Shown here piece after piece: positions 10,339 through 21,412 of a stretch of 64,000 nucleotides of DNA. A model generated the notes under the pieces. The model saw only the letters and a list, made by a program, of their open reading frames with translations, was not told the origin of the DNA and did not search any database. The stretch is from Stachybotrys elegans. Taxonomy: Eukaryota; Ascomycota; Sordariomycetes; Hypocreales; Stachybotryaceae. The DNA lies in the NCBI GenBank assembly GCA_020746835.1, contig JAGPNK010000001.1:4588001-4652000 (forward strand), read 5' to 3'. The position numbers and the translations under genes are program-made. Each line of letters begins with the position of its first letter. Positions within the stretch are counted from its first letter, which is position 1.

Positions 10339-12246
10339 ATGGCCATCAACACCTCCGACCCGAATCCCTCCGACGAGACGATGCATCGGCACGAAGACCA
10401 CAGCTCCTCCCTTGACGAGCGGGCTCCTCTCCTCGCACGCCCCGACGGTGATGCGTACCTCGACCTGGGCCCCCCCGAAGCGGATGACTCCCAGACCACA
10501 AAGAGCCTGTGGTACCTGATCCTGTTGACCATCAGCATCGGCGGTCTGCAGATTGCCTGGTCCGTCGAGCTGTCCAATGGCTCGCCGTATCTGCTGTCGC
10601 TGGGTCTGAGCAAGTCAGTCATGGCCCTCGTGTGGATCGCTGGCCCGTTGACCGGCACCCTGGTGCAGCCCTACGTCGGCATGCTTAGCGACACCTGCCG
10701 CATTCCATGGGGCAAGCGGAAGCCATTCATGCTTGGTGGTACTGCCGCCACCATAGTATCGCTCATGTTCCTGGCTTGGACAAGGGAAATTGTCGGTGGC
10801 ATCCTTGGGCTCTTCGGCGCCGATCCCGCCTCGAGCGGCGTCAAGACAGCCATCATGGTGACGGCCGTTGTCGGCATCTACGTCCTCGACTTTGCCATCA
10901 ACACGGTCCAGGCATCCATCCGTGCCTTCATCGTCGACTGCGCCCCCGCGCACCAGCAGGAAGCCGCCAACGCCATGGCTAGCCGCATCACTGGATTCGG
11001 CAACATCGTGGGCTACATTGCTGGCTACGTCAACCTGCCCCGACACCTCTGGTTCCTCGGCCGGACACAATTCGAGATCCTGTGCGCCATCGCCTCCATC
11101 TCCCTGGCCACGACGATCCTTCTCAGCACCTTGTTCATCAAGGAGCGAGACCCTCGCCTCGACGGACCGCCTCCCAAGGATAAGCCTAGCGTCTTCTCCT
11201 TCTTCTTCACCATCTTTGACTCGATCAAGCGCCTGCCGCCCCAGATCAAGCGAGTGTGCCAGGTTCAGTTTTTTGCGTGGATCGGGTTCTTCCCTTTGCT
11301 GTTCTACACATCCTCTTACATCGGCGAGATCTATATGGAGCCATACCTACGCGCGAACCCACACATGAGTGACAAGGAGCTCGAGGAGCTTCATGAAAGA
11401 GGCACCAGAGTGGGGACATTCGCTCTTCTCATCAACTCGGTCGTTAGCCTCTTGACCAATGTCTTCCTGCCCTTCTTCATTGCCCCCACATACGACAGCC
11501 ACCCCATCACGGCCGAGGGGCCAGGCGAGACCGACGCTGCCCCCAAGTTGGATGATAAGGCCAGGCCGTCTGTTCTCGATTACCTGAGAATCCCTGGCTT
11601 CACGCTCAAGAGAGCCTGGTTCGGCTCTCTTATTCTCTTTGCTGGCGTTACCTTCTGCACCGTCTGGGTGCGGACAGTCGAGGCGGCGACCGTACTGATA
11701 GGTCTTGCCGGCATCACATGGGCCATGACGCTCTGGGCTCCTTGGGCCATTATCAGCGCTGAGATCAGTCGTCGCGACGCCACGAAGCGAGCGCAGAGAG
11801 TTCGTTCTCCATCCATCCGCCCTGACGACGGAGCCTCTCCTGGGGTACATAACGAGAACCCCGTTGATGTTGTCGATGAAGAGGAGCAGGACGAGGCAGG
11901 TGTGATTCTAGGAATCCACAACATGGCCATCGCAGCGCCCCAGATCATTGCTACCATCGGTTCGAGCATCATTTTCAAGATCTGGCAGAAGCCTCGCGGC
12001 ACACCGGGTGACCACAGCATTGCTGTAGTGTTTGCGCTGGGTGGGCTGTGCGTGCTGTTCTCGTCGTTCTTTGTCGCCAAGATTCAAGACGAGGACGCCA
12101 GCCCGGCCGCAAGGGACGAGGAGCAAGGTCAAGACACGAATGCAGTCGACGTAGTCTCTGCTCGAGCTGAACTGAAGCGAACTAAGAGCCAGGCCAGAGC
12201 CACGCTCACGAGAGCCAAGAGCTTTGGCGGAATGGAGATGCATTGA
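10339..12246 (+). CDS. GPH-family sucrose/alpha-glucoside proton symporter
   Basis: Predicted plasma-membrane sugar:H+ symporter of the MFS/GPH type, related to plant SUT/SUC sucrose carriers and S. pombe Sut1. Single exon, 635 residues. After a hydrophilic N-terminus (about 1-60), TM1 begins with LWYLILLTISIGGLQIAWSVELS, and VWIAGPLTGTLVQPYVGMLSD and RIPWGKRKPFMLGG (about 121-134) match the GPH loop 2-3 signature. About twelve hydrophobic segments are present. A hydrophilic central loop follows TM6, and an acidic loop (DEEEQDEAG) precedes the last helices. The C-terminus is basic with Ser/Thr repeats (KRTKSQARATLTRAKS), possibly phosphorylated. The ATG context (gtcATGgcc) is good. Substrate choice among sucrose, maltose and other glucosides cannot be read. 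The next gene encodes a small secreted protein, then a secreted glucanase. Confidence 0.88.
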   Translation: MAINTSDPNPSDETMHRHEDHSSSLDERAPLLARPDGDAYLDLGPPEADDSQTTKSLWYLILLTISIGGLQIAWSVELSNGSPYLLSLGLSKSVMALVWIAGPLTGTLVQPYVGMLSDTCRIPWGKRKPFMLGGTAATIVSLMFLAWTREIVGGILGLFGADPASSGVKTAIMVTAVVGIYVLDFAINTVQASIRAFIVDCAPAHQQEAANAMASRITGFGNIVGYIAGYVNLPRHLWFLGRTQFEILCAIASISLATTILLSTLFIKERDPRLDGPPPKDKPSVFSFFFTIFDSIKRLPPQIKRVCQVQFFAWIGFFPLLFYTSSYIGEIYMEPYLRANPHMSDKELEELHERGTRVGTFALLINSVVSLLTNVFLPFFIAPTYDSHPITAEGPGETDAAPKLDDKARPSVLDYLRIPGFTLKRAWFGSLILFAGVTFCTVWVRTVEAATVLIGLAGITWAMTLWAPWAIISAEISRRDATKRAQRVRSPSIRPDDGASPGVHNENPVDVVDEEEQDEAGVILGIHNMAIAAPQIIATIGSSIIFKIWQKPRGTPGDHSIAVVFALGGLCVLFSSFFVAKIQDEDASPAARDEEQGQDTNAVDVVSARAELKRTKSQARATLTRAKSFGGMEMH

Positions 12247-12587
12247 GAAGACATCAGTAACAGGCATGGCGCAGGATTGTTGTACGGATTTGATTTGGAG
12301 GTAAAGCGTTGGGAATCAGGGATTTGGCATATGGATATTTGGTTACGTGTTACGTAGATAGAAAGAGGCACGCAAGAACAAGGGTTATTTGCTTTCACGT
12401 ATGTCTCGGGTATTGTGATATGTCTCAGGCCTGTTGGAGGTGTTGTTTGATGTTTGTCTTCCGATGATTCGGCTCTGGCTACAAAGCACTCAAGAGGATA
12501 TCTCCAGGCAAGATATTGAGCACAGGCTGCCTACTAGTTTGTGCCAGGTCATCATTCTTATAGCTCCCATCGTGTTTTCCCCATCTC
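12247..12587. other. Convergent 3' intergenic segment
   Basis: Downstream ends of the transporter (+) and the small secreted protein gene (-). No other signal recognised. Confidence 0.5.
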
Positions 12588-12899
12588 TCAGACTTGCAAT
12601 ATCTCATTCAGGGTTGCATCGACTGCGGTCGGCTGGGGCGCATCAGGGCCACAGGGTCCAAGAGGCCTGCGCGTGACTCCTGGAATAGGGCCCAGGGACC
12701 TGTCATAGCCCGTGACGCCGGCCCAGTAGAAGCACCAGGAAGTGGTGCCGTCGCAAATCTCGTTGCCGCAGGCGGCGGTGACGGTATACGCAGTCGCGGT
12801 GGTGAGCGCCTGGTGTTGGGGCTCGGCGGGCTCGTCGCCCTGTGGAAGCACGATAGCGGTGGCCGATGCCATGAGAAGAAGGATTGCGTAGAGGATCAT
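12588..12899 (-). CDS. Small secreted cysteine-containing protein
   Basis: 103 residues with a clear N-terminal signal peptide (MILYAILLLMASATA). The predicted mature protein is about 85 residues with four cysteines at positions 44, 49, 56 and 83, enough for two disulphides. It has aromatic and Gly/Pro-rich stretches (SWCFYWAGVTGYD, RRPLGPCGPDAPQPT). No known fold or enzyme motif is visible. Size, secretion and even cysteine count are those of fungal small secreted proteins, some of which are effectors or surface proteins. A TATA box about 100 nt upstream supports a real, regulated gene. No intron is needed. Function is unassigned. Confidence 0.65.
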   Translation of the reverse strand: MILYAILLLMASATAIVLPQGDEPAEPQHQALTTATAYTVTAACGNEICDGTTSWCFYWAGVTGYDRSLGPIPGVTRRPLGPCGPDAPQPTAVDATLNEILQV

Positions 12900-12973
12900 C
12901 TGGACGGTTTGCTGAGATGTTTGATGTTTGGTGGGAAAATCGGAGGATGGTTTGTCGTGGGAAGTTGGCTGGG

Positions 12974-12990
12974 CATCATCGACGATGATG
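12974..12990. repeat. Perfect 8-bp inverted repeat with 1-nt spacer
   Basis: CATCATCG, one A, then CGATGATG: a perfect 17-nt palindrome located 75-91 nt upstream of the small secreted protein start and 5 bp from its TATA box. It could be a dimeric regulator site or a leader hairpin. Confidence 0.7.
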
Positions 12991-12995
12991 GAGCG

Positions 12996-13010
12996 TTTTA
13001 TAAGCCAATA
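12996..13010 (-). promoter_or_regulatory. TATA box with adjoining ATTGG (CCAAT) element
   Basis: Read on the minus strand, ATTGG is followed directly by CTTATAAAA. It lies about 97-111 nt upstream of the ATG at 12899, the expected distance for a fungal TATA box with a short leader. Confidence 0.55.
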
Positions 13011-13622
13011 GCCAGGCTGACCATGGGCTGTATAATGCGCAGTATACGTATCACATACTCGGCATGCGTGTTCCGATGGCTAAGAAGCAGTACGAGGCTA
13101 TTCAAATATAACACACTCACTAAAGGCCGTCAGTCCTGTGGTGATTCTGCATACACTGTTCGGCTTGGGACCTGAGGGGCGAATCACTGAGCAATAACAG
13201 GCAAGTCTTATGATGCTATACTTCTGGGTCAAGTTAAACAATAGCAGTCATGAGGTTCAGTCTCGTGTCGGCGAGCTCTCGCACAAGGGAAAGCAGGTGG
13301 TGGATGTTTGTTTCTTGTGCGAGGGCAATACGTCAGGTTTGTATATCCGCGCTATCCGGCTTGACTCTTGGGTTTTTCTTTCTTCAGAGCTTGAGTAGTT
13401 GAAGTTGGTCTTAGGCAGTACATTGCCACGATATCATTCTGGTGGGCGTTGTTTCGGGGCGTTTCTTACATGTCTATTCATCTACACCAAGGGAGACATA
13501 AGTGACATGGTCTAAATACAATATATACACGATATATACAAGATATTGATGCCCAGCAGATGGCTTGAAAATATAATATCCACACAGAAAGAGAGAGGGA
13601 AAGGTAGAAGAAGCACCACCCC

Positions 13623-14585
13623 CTACTGAAGGAGCTTGTAGACGTTGATCGAGTTCACACTCCAGAAAGAGTCCACAAAGGCGCCCGGGTTGGCCGCAAC
13701 ATATTCGTTGCACGTCGGCGCCAAGGCCGAGCACTCCGGATTGTCGGCCCAGACAGCACCAGCCCAGTCGCCGCAGAAGGTGGTGTCGAAGACGAGGTTG
13801 TGGTTCATGAAGTGGGCATCAAGGTCGCAGGTACTACCTCCGTAGAACTTGGCCGTGGCCAGCCCCCAGGTAGACGGCACGGGATCGCCTCGCAGGATAT
13901 CCTGGGGGATGGCGTAGCGGGGGAAGTACCACACGGCAATGTGCTCCGACAGCCACTCCATGGCGTACACGCCGCCGCCGATGGCGTTCATGCCGTCGCC
14001 GTAGTTCTGGTTGTCAGCGGTGTGCTGGGAGCAGCCGGTGAAGGCGGTGCCGGTGTTGCAGTCGGCATTGGCGAGCGTCGTAGAGCTGACGGTGTCGATC
14101 TGCGAGATGGAGCATCCGGGAGATGTATGCAGGGTGATGCTGTTGGTGTGTTGGGTGTTGACGCCCTCGAGGATATCAATCTCGCCCGAGGCGGGCCAAT
14201 TTGGGCCGAAGGACCACAGAGCTGGCCACGATCCACACGCACTAGACGGGACATGGGCAAGGTCTGCGATGAAGAGGCCATGTGTGAAGGACTCGCGGGA
14301 TGTGACGCGGACGGACTTGCGGCCGTTGGCGGGGAACTCAGTGACGGTGTCGACGCCCATGAAGATCTGTCCATCACGGGACGCTGCGAGGCCCTCAGCC
14401 ATGGCGGTGGCGTTGTCGACGTACTCGACGAAGCCTCTGGTCGGGTCGGGCTCGTTGAAAAAGTCGAACTCGTCCCAGAAGTTACCAGCATCGTACGTCC
14501 TGTGTAAGCCATACACGGTCTGGGCCTGGGCCACTCCGGCCCAGATAGCGCCGAGGCCGAGGACGGTGGAGGATGACATATACAT
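13623..14585 (-). CDS. Secreted GH16 endo-beta-1,3(4)-glucanase
   Basis: 320 residues, intronless. A signal peptide ends near AQAQ (about residue 22), and the mature enzyme starts TVYGLHRTYDAGNFWDEFDFF, typical of fungal laminarinase-like GH16. The catalytic signature is GEIDILEG: Glu135 is the nucleophile, Asp137 the assisting residue and Glu140 the acid/base, all intact. SWPALWSFGPNWPASGEIDI is the expected sequence around it. The family cleaves internal beta-1,3 or mixed-linked beta-1,3/1,4 glucans in the cell wall or environment. There is no GPI-anchor signal or carbohydrate-binding module; the protein ends SINVYKLLQ soon after the jelly roll, so release to the medium is likely. Two in-frame ATGs lie at residues 1 and 3. 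The exact substrate is not determinable. Confidence 0.92.
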   Translation of the reverse strand: MYMSSSTVLGLGAIWAGVAQAQTVYGLHRTYDAGNFWDEFDFFNEPDPTRGFVEYVDNATAMAEGLAASRDGQIFMGVDTVTEFPANGRKSVRVTSRESFTHGLFIADLAHVPSSACGSWPALWSFGPNWPASGEIDILEGVNTQHTNSITLHTSPGCSISQIDTVSSTTLANADCNTGTAFTGCSQHTADNQNYGDGMNAIGGGVYAMEWLSEHIAVWYFPRYAIPQDILRGDPVPSTWGLATAKFYGGSTCDLDAHFMNHNLVFDTTFCGDWAGAVWADNPECSALAPTCNEYVAANPGAFVDSFWSVNSINVYKLLQ

Positions 14586-14891
14586 TTTGAATAAGAAATG
14601 ATAGGGGTATCAAAAGGGGCAATGCTTTGAAATGGTGAGCGCCGAAGAAGATGAAGTGATGGCTGGACTGTTTCGGTGGGCGAAACAGTGAAGAGATATA
14701 TGTGTGTAAGAACGCAGATATAAGAGATGAAAGGAGAGTAGTAGAACTGGATAATTGTCTGCAGCGACGTGATTGTCTATGTGATTTGCAGAGGAGATGC
14801 TGAGAAGGTACAAGATATATGAAGGATAGAACGCGCAGAGCTTCGCAAGCGTACCGAAGGGAATGGCGGCAGCAAACTTGATATCCGGCGC

Positions 14892-14911
14892 TGTATATGT
14901 ATATATATACC
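14892..14911 (-). promoter_or_regulatory. Alternating TA tract, possible TATA element of the GH16 gene
   Basis: GGTATATATATAC on the minus strand lies about 310 nt upstream of the GH16 start. This is rather far for a core element unless the leader is long. Confidence 0.3.
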
Positions 14912-16468
14912 GAAGAGAGTGTGAAGAGATGAGAAAAAAGAGTCCTAGTTCCAAGTAGAAAAAGCCAAGGGGTGATGGGAGCCATCTATATACTTGGGAA
15001 ACACATCCTCTGTTCGCCCCCCGGCAAACCAATCTGAACCTGCCATATCCGGTCAACGACCCCGAATGTCATACGAGAAGGAGTCTGCTGCCGAGGGGCG
15101 GGGGGCCGCGTTTCCCGACCCTGTCCAGCCGGGCTTCATCTCGGCCAGGCGGACGGCTCACATGAGGAAAGGGGAAAGGGGAGAGGGCGGCCCTGGTTCT
15201 TCCTCGTGCGGCTTGGAGAGAGTAGTCCGTGGGACCAATTACATGTTTATGCCCGGGGTGGTGAGGGGGGGGGACATGTTTGGACGAAGAACCGTTGCAT
15301 TGGGGAACGGAAACAAGAGGCAAAGAAAGGGTCCGAGTGTTTGCCGCGGATGTGGTTTGTTTTGCGATGGAGGTTTGATGGGGAATGGCTCTCGGGGGGG
15401 TTGAACGGCTTCAACGGCATGGATTGCACATGCTATTTTCAAATGAAACGTTTAGAGTCTCGTCCTTTCTTTCTTCTTGAGAGCGCTTGGCGAATCGTCA
15501 GAGGGGAACACGTGGATTCTGGTTTGCGCACATGGGTTGGGAATGCCCTCACTCACACCCACGACAACCGCTTGTACCTAATGTAGCCCCCAGTCGCACC
15601 ATTTTTACTCTCCGGCAGACATGTGTAGCAAATCTCAACCTCTAGACAAATCACATCGCAGAAACGCCTCGCACCCTAAGCTGGGCCGGTGGAGAAGACG
15701 TGTCCGGGCGATCGGCACGGGGGAAAGACTCGAGGTCTGGTGCGAGCAAAAGGGAAACCCCAGCTGCCAATCACATATCCCAGCGCGCTGTTTCCTCCTC
15801 TCGTCTCATTTCACTTGTTACGTGTTTAATGTTTCATGCCCGTCCTTTTTGCTCCGAGCCGTCGTCTCTTCCTTCATCTTCCCTCGTTTTTTTTCCCCTT
15901 CGTATTCATCCTCTCCCATGCTTGTCGTCGTCGCTCATCATCATCTGTCCTTCCCCATCAAGGCTAGATTGATCAGTTAGACTTTGGCGACCCGTGGTCA
16001 TCTCCCGTGGGCGCACGCAACGTCTCGAAAAAAGAGCCGCCGCGCTGCTTTCGGTGGTGATCGGCAGCTCTGCTGGCCAGCTCAGTCATTTGCAAGGAAC
16101 TAGCTCGACGATGCCGCATGGACGCATGAGGGACGCTGACCTTCTCACATAGGGCATTGAGGTGAAAATCAGTCTACGGTCATCAGGTTGAGGGCAGCCC
16201 GTGTTCCAACCTCCCCATAGCGGTTCAAAGACCCAGAGCGCAAAGCTCAGCGGGCCGTCGTTGAAGGAGGAGAAGTAGGCAAGAGGATGGGTAAAAAGAA
16301 TCTCGAAAACTGAGCTATATTGCTCGCAAGAGAAATCTAGTACAAGAATGCTAAACGCCGCCGCGTGGCATACAAGAGCCTGATGCAAGCCAACCAACTC
16401 CCCGGCATGATCTCCCTCACGCCAGTCTGTCTACTGTCTCTATCGTCTTATTTCTTTTACAAGCAAAA

Positions 16469-16486
16469 ACACAAACACAAACACCC
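16469..16486. repeat. ACAAAC microsatellite
   Basis: Three consecutive copies of a 6-nt ACAAAC unit, flanked by further A/C-rich sequence. Confidence 0.75.
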
Positions 16487-16823
16487 ATTCGTAACACCCT
16501 CATGCGCCTGTCGTCTCTCCCAAGGCCCCGTCGTCTACCCTCTCGATAAGCCGCGTGCAGATCTCCCCTCCCCTTGGGGTATATAGTTGGGCCGGTCTGG
16601 ATGGAAAAGGAGACCCATCTACCCATCTGTCCTCTTCCAGGACACCAATTTTGCGTCCAGTGTCAAAACACGGAATGGGACAGCATACTTGCCTTCGCTT
16701 GGGGGCCAATCGCTGAGCGATCACAGCCCGTTACCCAGCAAGACATGCTCATCAGCCCCAAACTTATCCGTATCCTGTTGTTGAACCTTACACGTCCTTG
16801 GACGTCTCTGCGTCGCGCCTGCA

Positions 16824-18325
16824 TCATAGCTTGACCCAGTTGCCCGTCAGATGGAACCAGATAACAGCAATAAAGTCCTCCTTGAAGCGCTCCCACGGGT
16901 TCCGGTTCAGCCAGTAACTGAATTGGCGGTAGTGGTACATCTCTCCCCAGCAGTCTCGTCCCCATTCGCATCCCGCCATGTTGACCACAAAATCCCTGTC
17001 CTCCTCATGGTAATGGAACCGGGTGTTATTCTGCCCCGTGCCATCGCCGCAAGCTCCGGGAGGGAAGCTGTTGATGGCGCGTTGAGGCAAGAAGCCGGTG
17101 TGCTGCCTCACCCAAGGCTGGCTCTCGTACATCTGCTCCAGAGCATCCTGCTCCTTGTGCTCCCACTGCATGTGCTTCTGCTCGTAGGCAATAGGATCCC
17201 ACCAGATATCCAATATCCTGTCGGTCCAGTCGCTGCGCCTCATGAAGAAGGATCCCAGGTTAAAGCCGGAGCAGTCCTGGGACAGCAGCAGGTTAAGCGA
17301 ATTGGGGTTGCCGTCGCCAATGGGGCTGAGCGCCTCAGCATCCAGGTACGGTTCGGTAAAGGGGTGCGAGATGTTGAGGGGGTTGTAGTCGTTGATGTCG
17401 CGGTAGACCTTGTCCGAGAGGTGGTCGAAGAGGTGGCTCTGCAGCGAGTACGAAGGCTCCATGATGTAGGTATTGAGGTCGAGCCACCATATCCTGTTTG
17501 TCATACCGTCAGTGATTCGATCTCGATGCGACCAGCCCCCAAGGGGGTCACCGTGCAGGACCTACCATTCAGCTTTGGGGTATTTCCGCAGCGTGGTTCG
17601 GATAAAGTCAACCTTCTCCCAGCTCTCCCTCCATTCGTGCGCATATCTTTTCTTGGTACTCATGTCGACAATCTCGAGGTCGTATCCCCATCTGGCCACG
17701 TACTTGCGCTTGTTTCGAACGCTGTCACGCTCAATGGCCCATTCTCTCGCGCCCTTCCATTCCATGACACCTCCTCCCACATTGGCGGCCAGGATGATGA
17801 CGTACTTCTCACCACCTCCTCCCCAGGAGGATCTTCTCCAGTGATAAACGAGCGCTGTTTGTTCTGTTAGCAGCTTCCCTTGGGCGAGGTTGCAGGGCAA
17901 ATTCTCGACGTACGGCTGTTGTAGAAGATGATGACCATGAGCAGTAAAACGAGTGCAATCAGCAGCCGTATCTTGAGCTTTCTGCCCATGCGATTGAAGA
18001 TGTTCCGTATCCTGGCATACAGCGGTACGTTCCTGGTAGCCCAGTTGGAGTAGAGGGGCTTGTCCTTTGTGTATAGGTCGTCGGGCTGCGAGGCGAACAG
18101 GGGCAGGCTGTTGGATATACGGCGCATGTGGCGGGTGAAGAAGCCTTGGTTCTGGGTCGAGAAGGACGGGTATCCGTTGGCGCCGCTGTTCCTCATCTTG
18201 GCAGACTCCCAGGCTACGGGCCCAGCAGTGACGGAAGCCGGGCTGAGTCGGCCGCTGTTGACATTGAGTCCAGGACTTGACCAGCCGCCACCCGGGACAG
18301 GGGAAGGACTGCGGGATAATGACAT
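16824..18325 (-). CDS. Alpha-1,6-mannosyltransferase subunit, GT34 (Mnn10/Mnn11-like)
   Basis: Golgi type II glycosyltransferase of the GMA12/MNN10 family, which extends N-glycan mannan backbones. Exons are 17914-18325, 17566-17863 and 16824-17493, giving 459 residues from the ATG at 18325. The N-terminus MSLSRSPSPVPGGGWSSPG is a Ser/Pro-rich cytosolic tail. One membrane anchor follows (LLIALVLLLMVIIFYNS, about 120-136), then the lumenal catalytic domain: KYVIILAANVGGGVMEWKG, EKVDFIRTTLRKYPKAEW, the metal-site region IWWLDLNTYIMEP, and C-terminal GFLPQRAINSFPPGACG and MAGCEWGRDCW. Intron boundaries are canonical and keep phase. An upstream open segment joined by a good 356-nt intron may extend the protein (see findings). 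Mnn10 and Mnn11 types cannot be separated here. Confidence 0.93.
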
Positions 18326-19786
18326 GCCGGAGTATGGTGTACCTGTGCGACGAGAGGCCAGCGAGCCAAGAGGTTAGCCAAGCGACCTAGATATTCCAGG
18401 GGCAACGAGGACGAGGAATGCGAGCTTTGCGCAACCAGCTGCGACAGGCACATTCCTCCAAGGACGCGGGGGGGCACCGGCAGGACCGCCATGGTGGCAC
18501 CAGGTGAGCTGAGTCTCACCGTTGCGGTGGGTGTGGTCGCTGTCACTCGCGCTGACACTGACACTTGTGGCATGCCATGTCTGCAGGCGGTGGATGGAAG
18601 CGCAAATCGAAGCTCCCCCATGTACGGGAGCGGAAGGCACCGTAGGGTCTGAGGGCAGGAGGAAGAAAGGGAGGAATGGAATGAAAAGCATATGACGTAC
18701 CAGGGATTGGAGAGAGTTTGGTTGGTCGAGCGTACTTGTCGGGATCGATGTAGAAGAGCGCGCCGGCGCGGTGCTCGCTAAGGGTCAGGCCGGCAGAGGA
18801 TCGCCGACGATGATGGGAACGGCTTGGTCGATCGTTGATGGAGCTCGAAGAGCCTCCCCAGACCTGGAAAGGAGCCAGCGTGGCGTGGCTACCTGAGGGA
18901 GGAGAGGGAGAAGAGGGAGCACGAGAGAGGCGAGGGAGGGAATCGGTCGAGCACCAATGGGGCGGATCGCCAGGCTGCAGGGACGGGCAGCGCAACGTCG
19001 CAGAATCGTATGTGGTATCGCGTAGTATCGGCCGCTGGGTCGGTCGGTCGGTATTCCGTCTGTACGCCTTGGTGCGGTGTGTGTCTCTGTGGCTCCTTGT
19101 CTAGCTGAGATGGGACGGTGATGCCAGCAAGACAAAAGGAGGGGGGGGCGGCTGAAGCGCAGGGAGCGAGTCTTGAAACAAGTTGCAGAGATGAGGTTCA
19201 GAGAAGCAAAGAAGCTGAAGTCGAGGCCAGATGGAACAAAATAAAAATATGGGGAGCCCGGCAGCGACCAGGACAGGTACAAATGCCGCCTATCAAAGCT
19301 TGTCTGAAGGATGGAAAATGAAATTCGGACCCGTGCGAAACAAGGGACCGAGCGATTTCAGATTCGAGATTGGTAGATTTTGATGGAGGATTCTTGGCGC
19401 ACCCGAAACCAGACGACTAGAGGCAGGTCTGAGTCGTCAATGGCAGGTTCACGTTGTCAGACGAGACAAAGGGGATGGATGGCCTGGCCTGATCCTACAG
19501 CTGATACCGTGTGGCTATCTGGGGTTGACGGCATCGTGCACGCGATTAAGATTGATACGGTTACGGATTACGGCTGCGACCAGCCCAAGCAACGGTGGCA
19601 GATGGGGATGCAAGATTAATTATGGATAAGCCTCCTATCGTGCTGTACAGGTCCCTTACAGTGCCTACACACTTGTGGGCAAAAAAGGGAAACCGCCCTA
19701 CCGATAGTGGCTGTCAGCTAAGGGACAGGCCGAGACCCAAACAGGGATAGTGTTCTGGCTGCCTCTTCTCCCGTTTTGCGTCGATT

Positions 19787-19939
19787 GTTTTTTACTTTTT
19801 TTGTTTTTTTTTTTCTTCGCGGCCCCTTTATCTTTTTAGTGACGGCCGATCCGTTCTATTACTGTGCCACTGCCGCACTAACGGACCCTCTTCCAGGGGT
19901 AGACGAAAATAAAGAAAGAAAAAAAGAAGAGGAAAAAAC
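19787..19939. repeat. T-rich tract followed by A-rich tract
   Basis: A stretch dominated by T runs (19787-19815) is followed about 90 nt later by a stretch dominated by A runs (19906-19939). The two could pair as an imperfect long stem, or both may simply be nucleosome-depleting homopolymers in a promoter. Confidence 0.6.
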
Positions 19940-21412
19940 GGTGCCTCCCTAATAATCTGCTCTCGTCTTCTTGCATCGTCGATTTGTGTCCGTATTGTAC
20001 GTTTTGCGCTTCTTGGCGTTGACACCTCACTACTCCATACATCACATGCGCATTTGCATGTGGTTTCCCGTGCACGCATGTCGAGCACTTCCCTTCTTGG
20101 TGATGCTGCAGATCCATCCATCAACCCAGTGGGATCCTTGCCTACCCATACATGCCCCCACGTCTAATGCGGGCCATTCCTATCCTGTCTACCCTATACT
20201 ACCATCCGACTGACCATCTTGGACATTTGTCCTTGTCGAGGTTGACAATCCAACTATTTGTCATGACATCCATGAAGATCTTGTTTCTCTGATATAAATG
20301 AATGATAATACGCGCGATATTTTAGGTAATGATGGTGGGTTTGACCATGGTGAGAGGAGGACCGCCCATTCACCCTTGCTTCCTATCCATTGGCTTCGGG
20401 CTCCTGCCTTCCGCTTAGTAGACAAAAACGCACTCGCTTGAGGGGAAAGAACAACCACCCTACGTCCGACCAGTTCCCACGTAGGTAGTAGCCAGGCACT
20501 GCATGCTACTTGCACAGAAATACGAAATACCACGAGGCCCCCAAACTGCATGTCCATACCACCATTGCAACTGGTCCGCCCCCAACTCAATGCCACCCCG
20601 CGATCCAAGGCACTTAAATCAACACATATTGGATCGGGCTCGATATGCCGGGGATTGCGCAATCAGGTGCGCCTCCAAACCTCAAACAGCTCCCAGACAG
20701 AGTCGCTGACATTCAAGGCCGCACTCGAGGCCTGATCAAGGCTTGGCCAGGCCCCTCCAATGGTTCGTCGGCTTCAAAACCGTGACACTTGAACTCGAAC
20801 CGGCTCGCCTCACTCCGTCCAGCGGACATACCATAACCATACCCCGCCAGCCGTCTACCCGTCGTGGATACCACCAAGGCTCCGAAGCCAGAGCTATCCC
20901 TGCCATGACATGGCCAACGACATCACGACGCTTGACTGGACTGGCCCCCAAGCGCCCACCTCTGCCGATGCAACACCAAACATGGTCCTGATTGGCTCAC
21001 ACTGAGAAGCTTCCGCCCCCCCAGACGCGGTCGTTTGAATGAGGCCAGCGACAGAGCATCCAATCGCCTGCCGAAACGTCCCGGCGCTTAGGCCACAGCC
21101 AATCCGTACCCCGGACCGCCGATCCTCCCAGGCGCTTATTCCATACACTTTCTCTGCGCGAATGCAACGCCCTAGTCCAATACAGCTTCACGTAGCCCAG
21201 CAATCGAGCCCGCTCTTGGCCCCCCCAGGCCGCGAGCAAGTCGTTCCCAGAAGCAACGCGTCGCCGTGGCTGCCGCTACCATGCACCATTTAATATCAGC
21301 AGCCGCCCAGCTGGCTTGGCCCCCGTAGGAATGCCCCAACGTGGAGCTGTCGGTTGTAGCCGGCTGCCTGTTGATGCCGTGATCCAGCTTTCGTCTCGAC
21401 TCACATGTCTTT

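Larger units (their letters stand above)
12900..13622. other. Promoter of the secreted protein gene and 3' flank of the GH16 gene
   Basis: Holds the TATA box and palindrome described separately. The 13510-13560 part is AT-rich (ATATATACACGATATATAC) and probably belongs to the 3' UTR or terminator of the GH16 gene. Confidence 0.5.
14586..16823. other. 2.2-kb gene-free span upstream of the GH16 gene
   Basis: Left part is the GH16 promoter and leader, with an alternating TA tract at 14892-14911. Further right are G-rich and pyrimidine-rich stretches and an ACAAAC microsatellite at about 16469-16486. The segment near 16600-16823 is probably the 3' UTR of the mannosyltransferase gene. No coding signal recognised. 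Confidence 0.5.

Noticed and set aside
13623..14585. Hidden intron near the GH16 N-terminus
   Set aside because: The uninterrupted frame already gives a normal signal peptide and a continuous GH16 domain.
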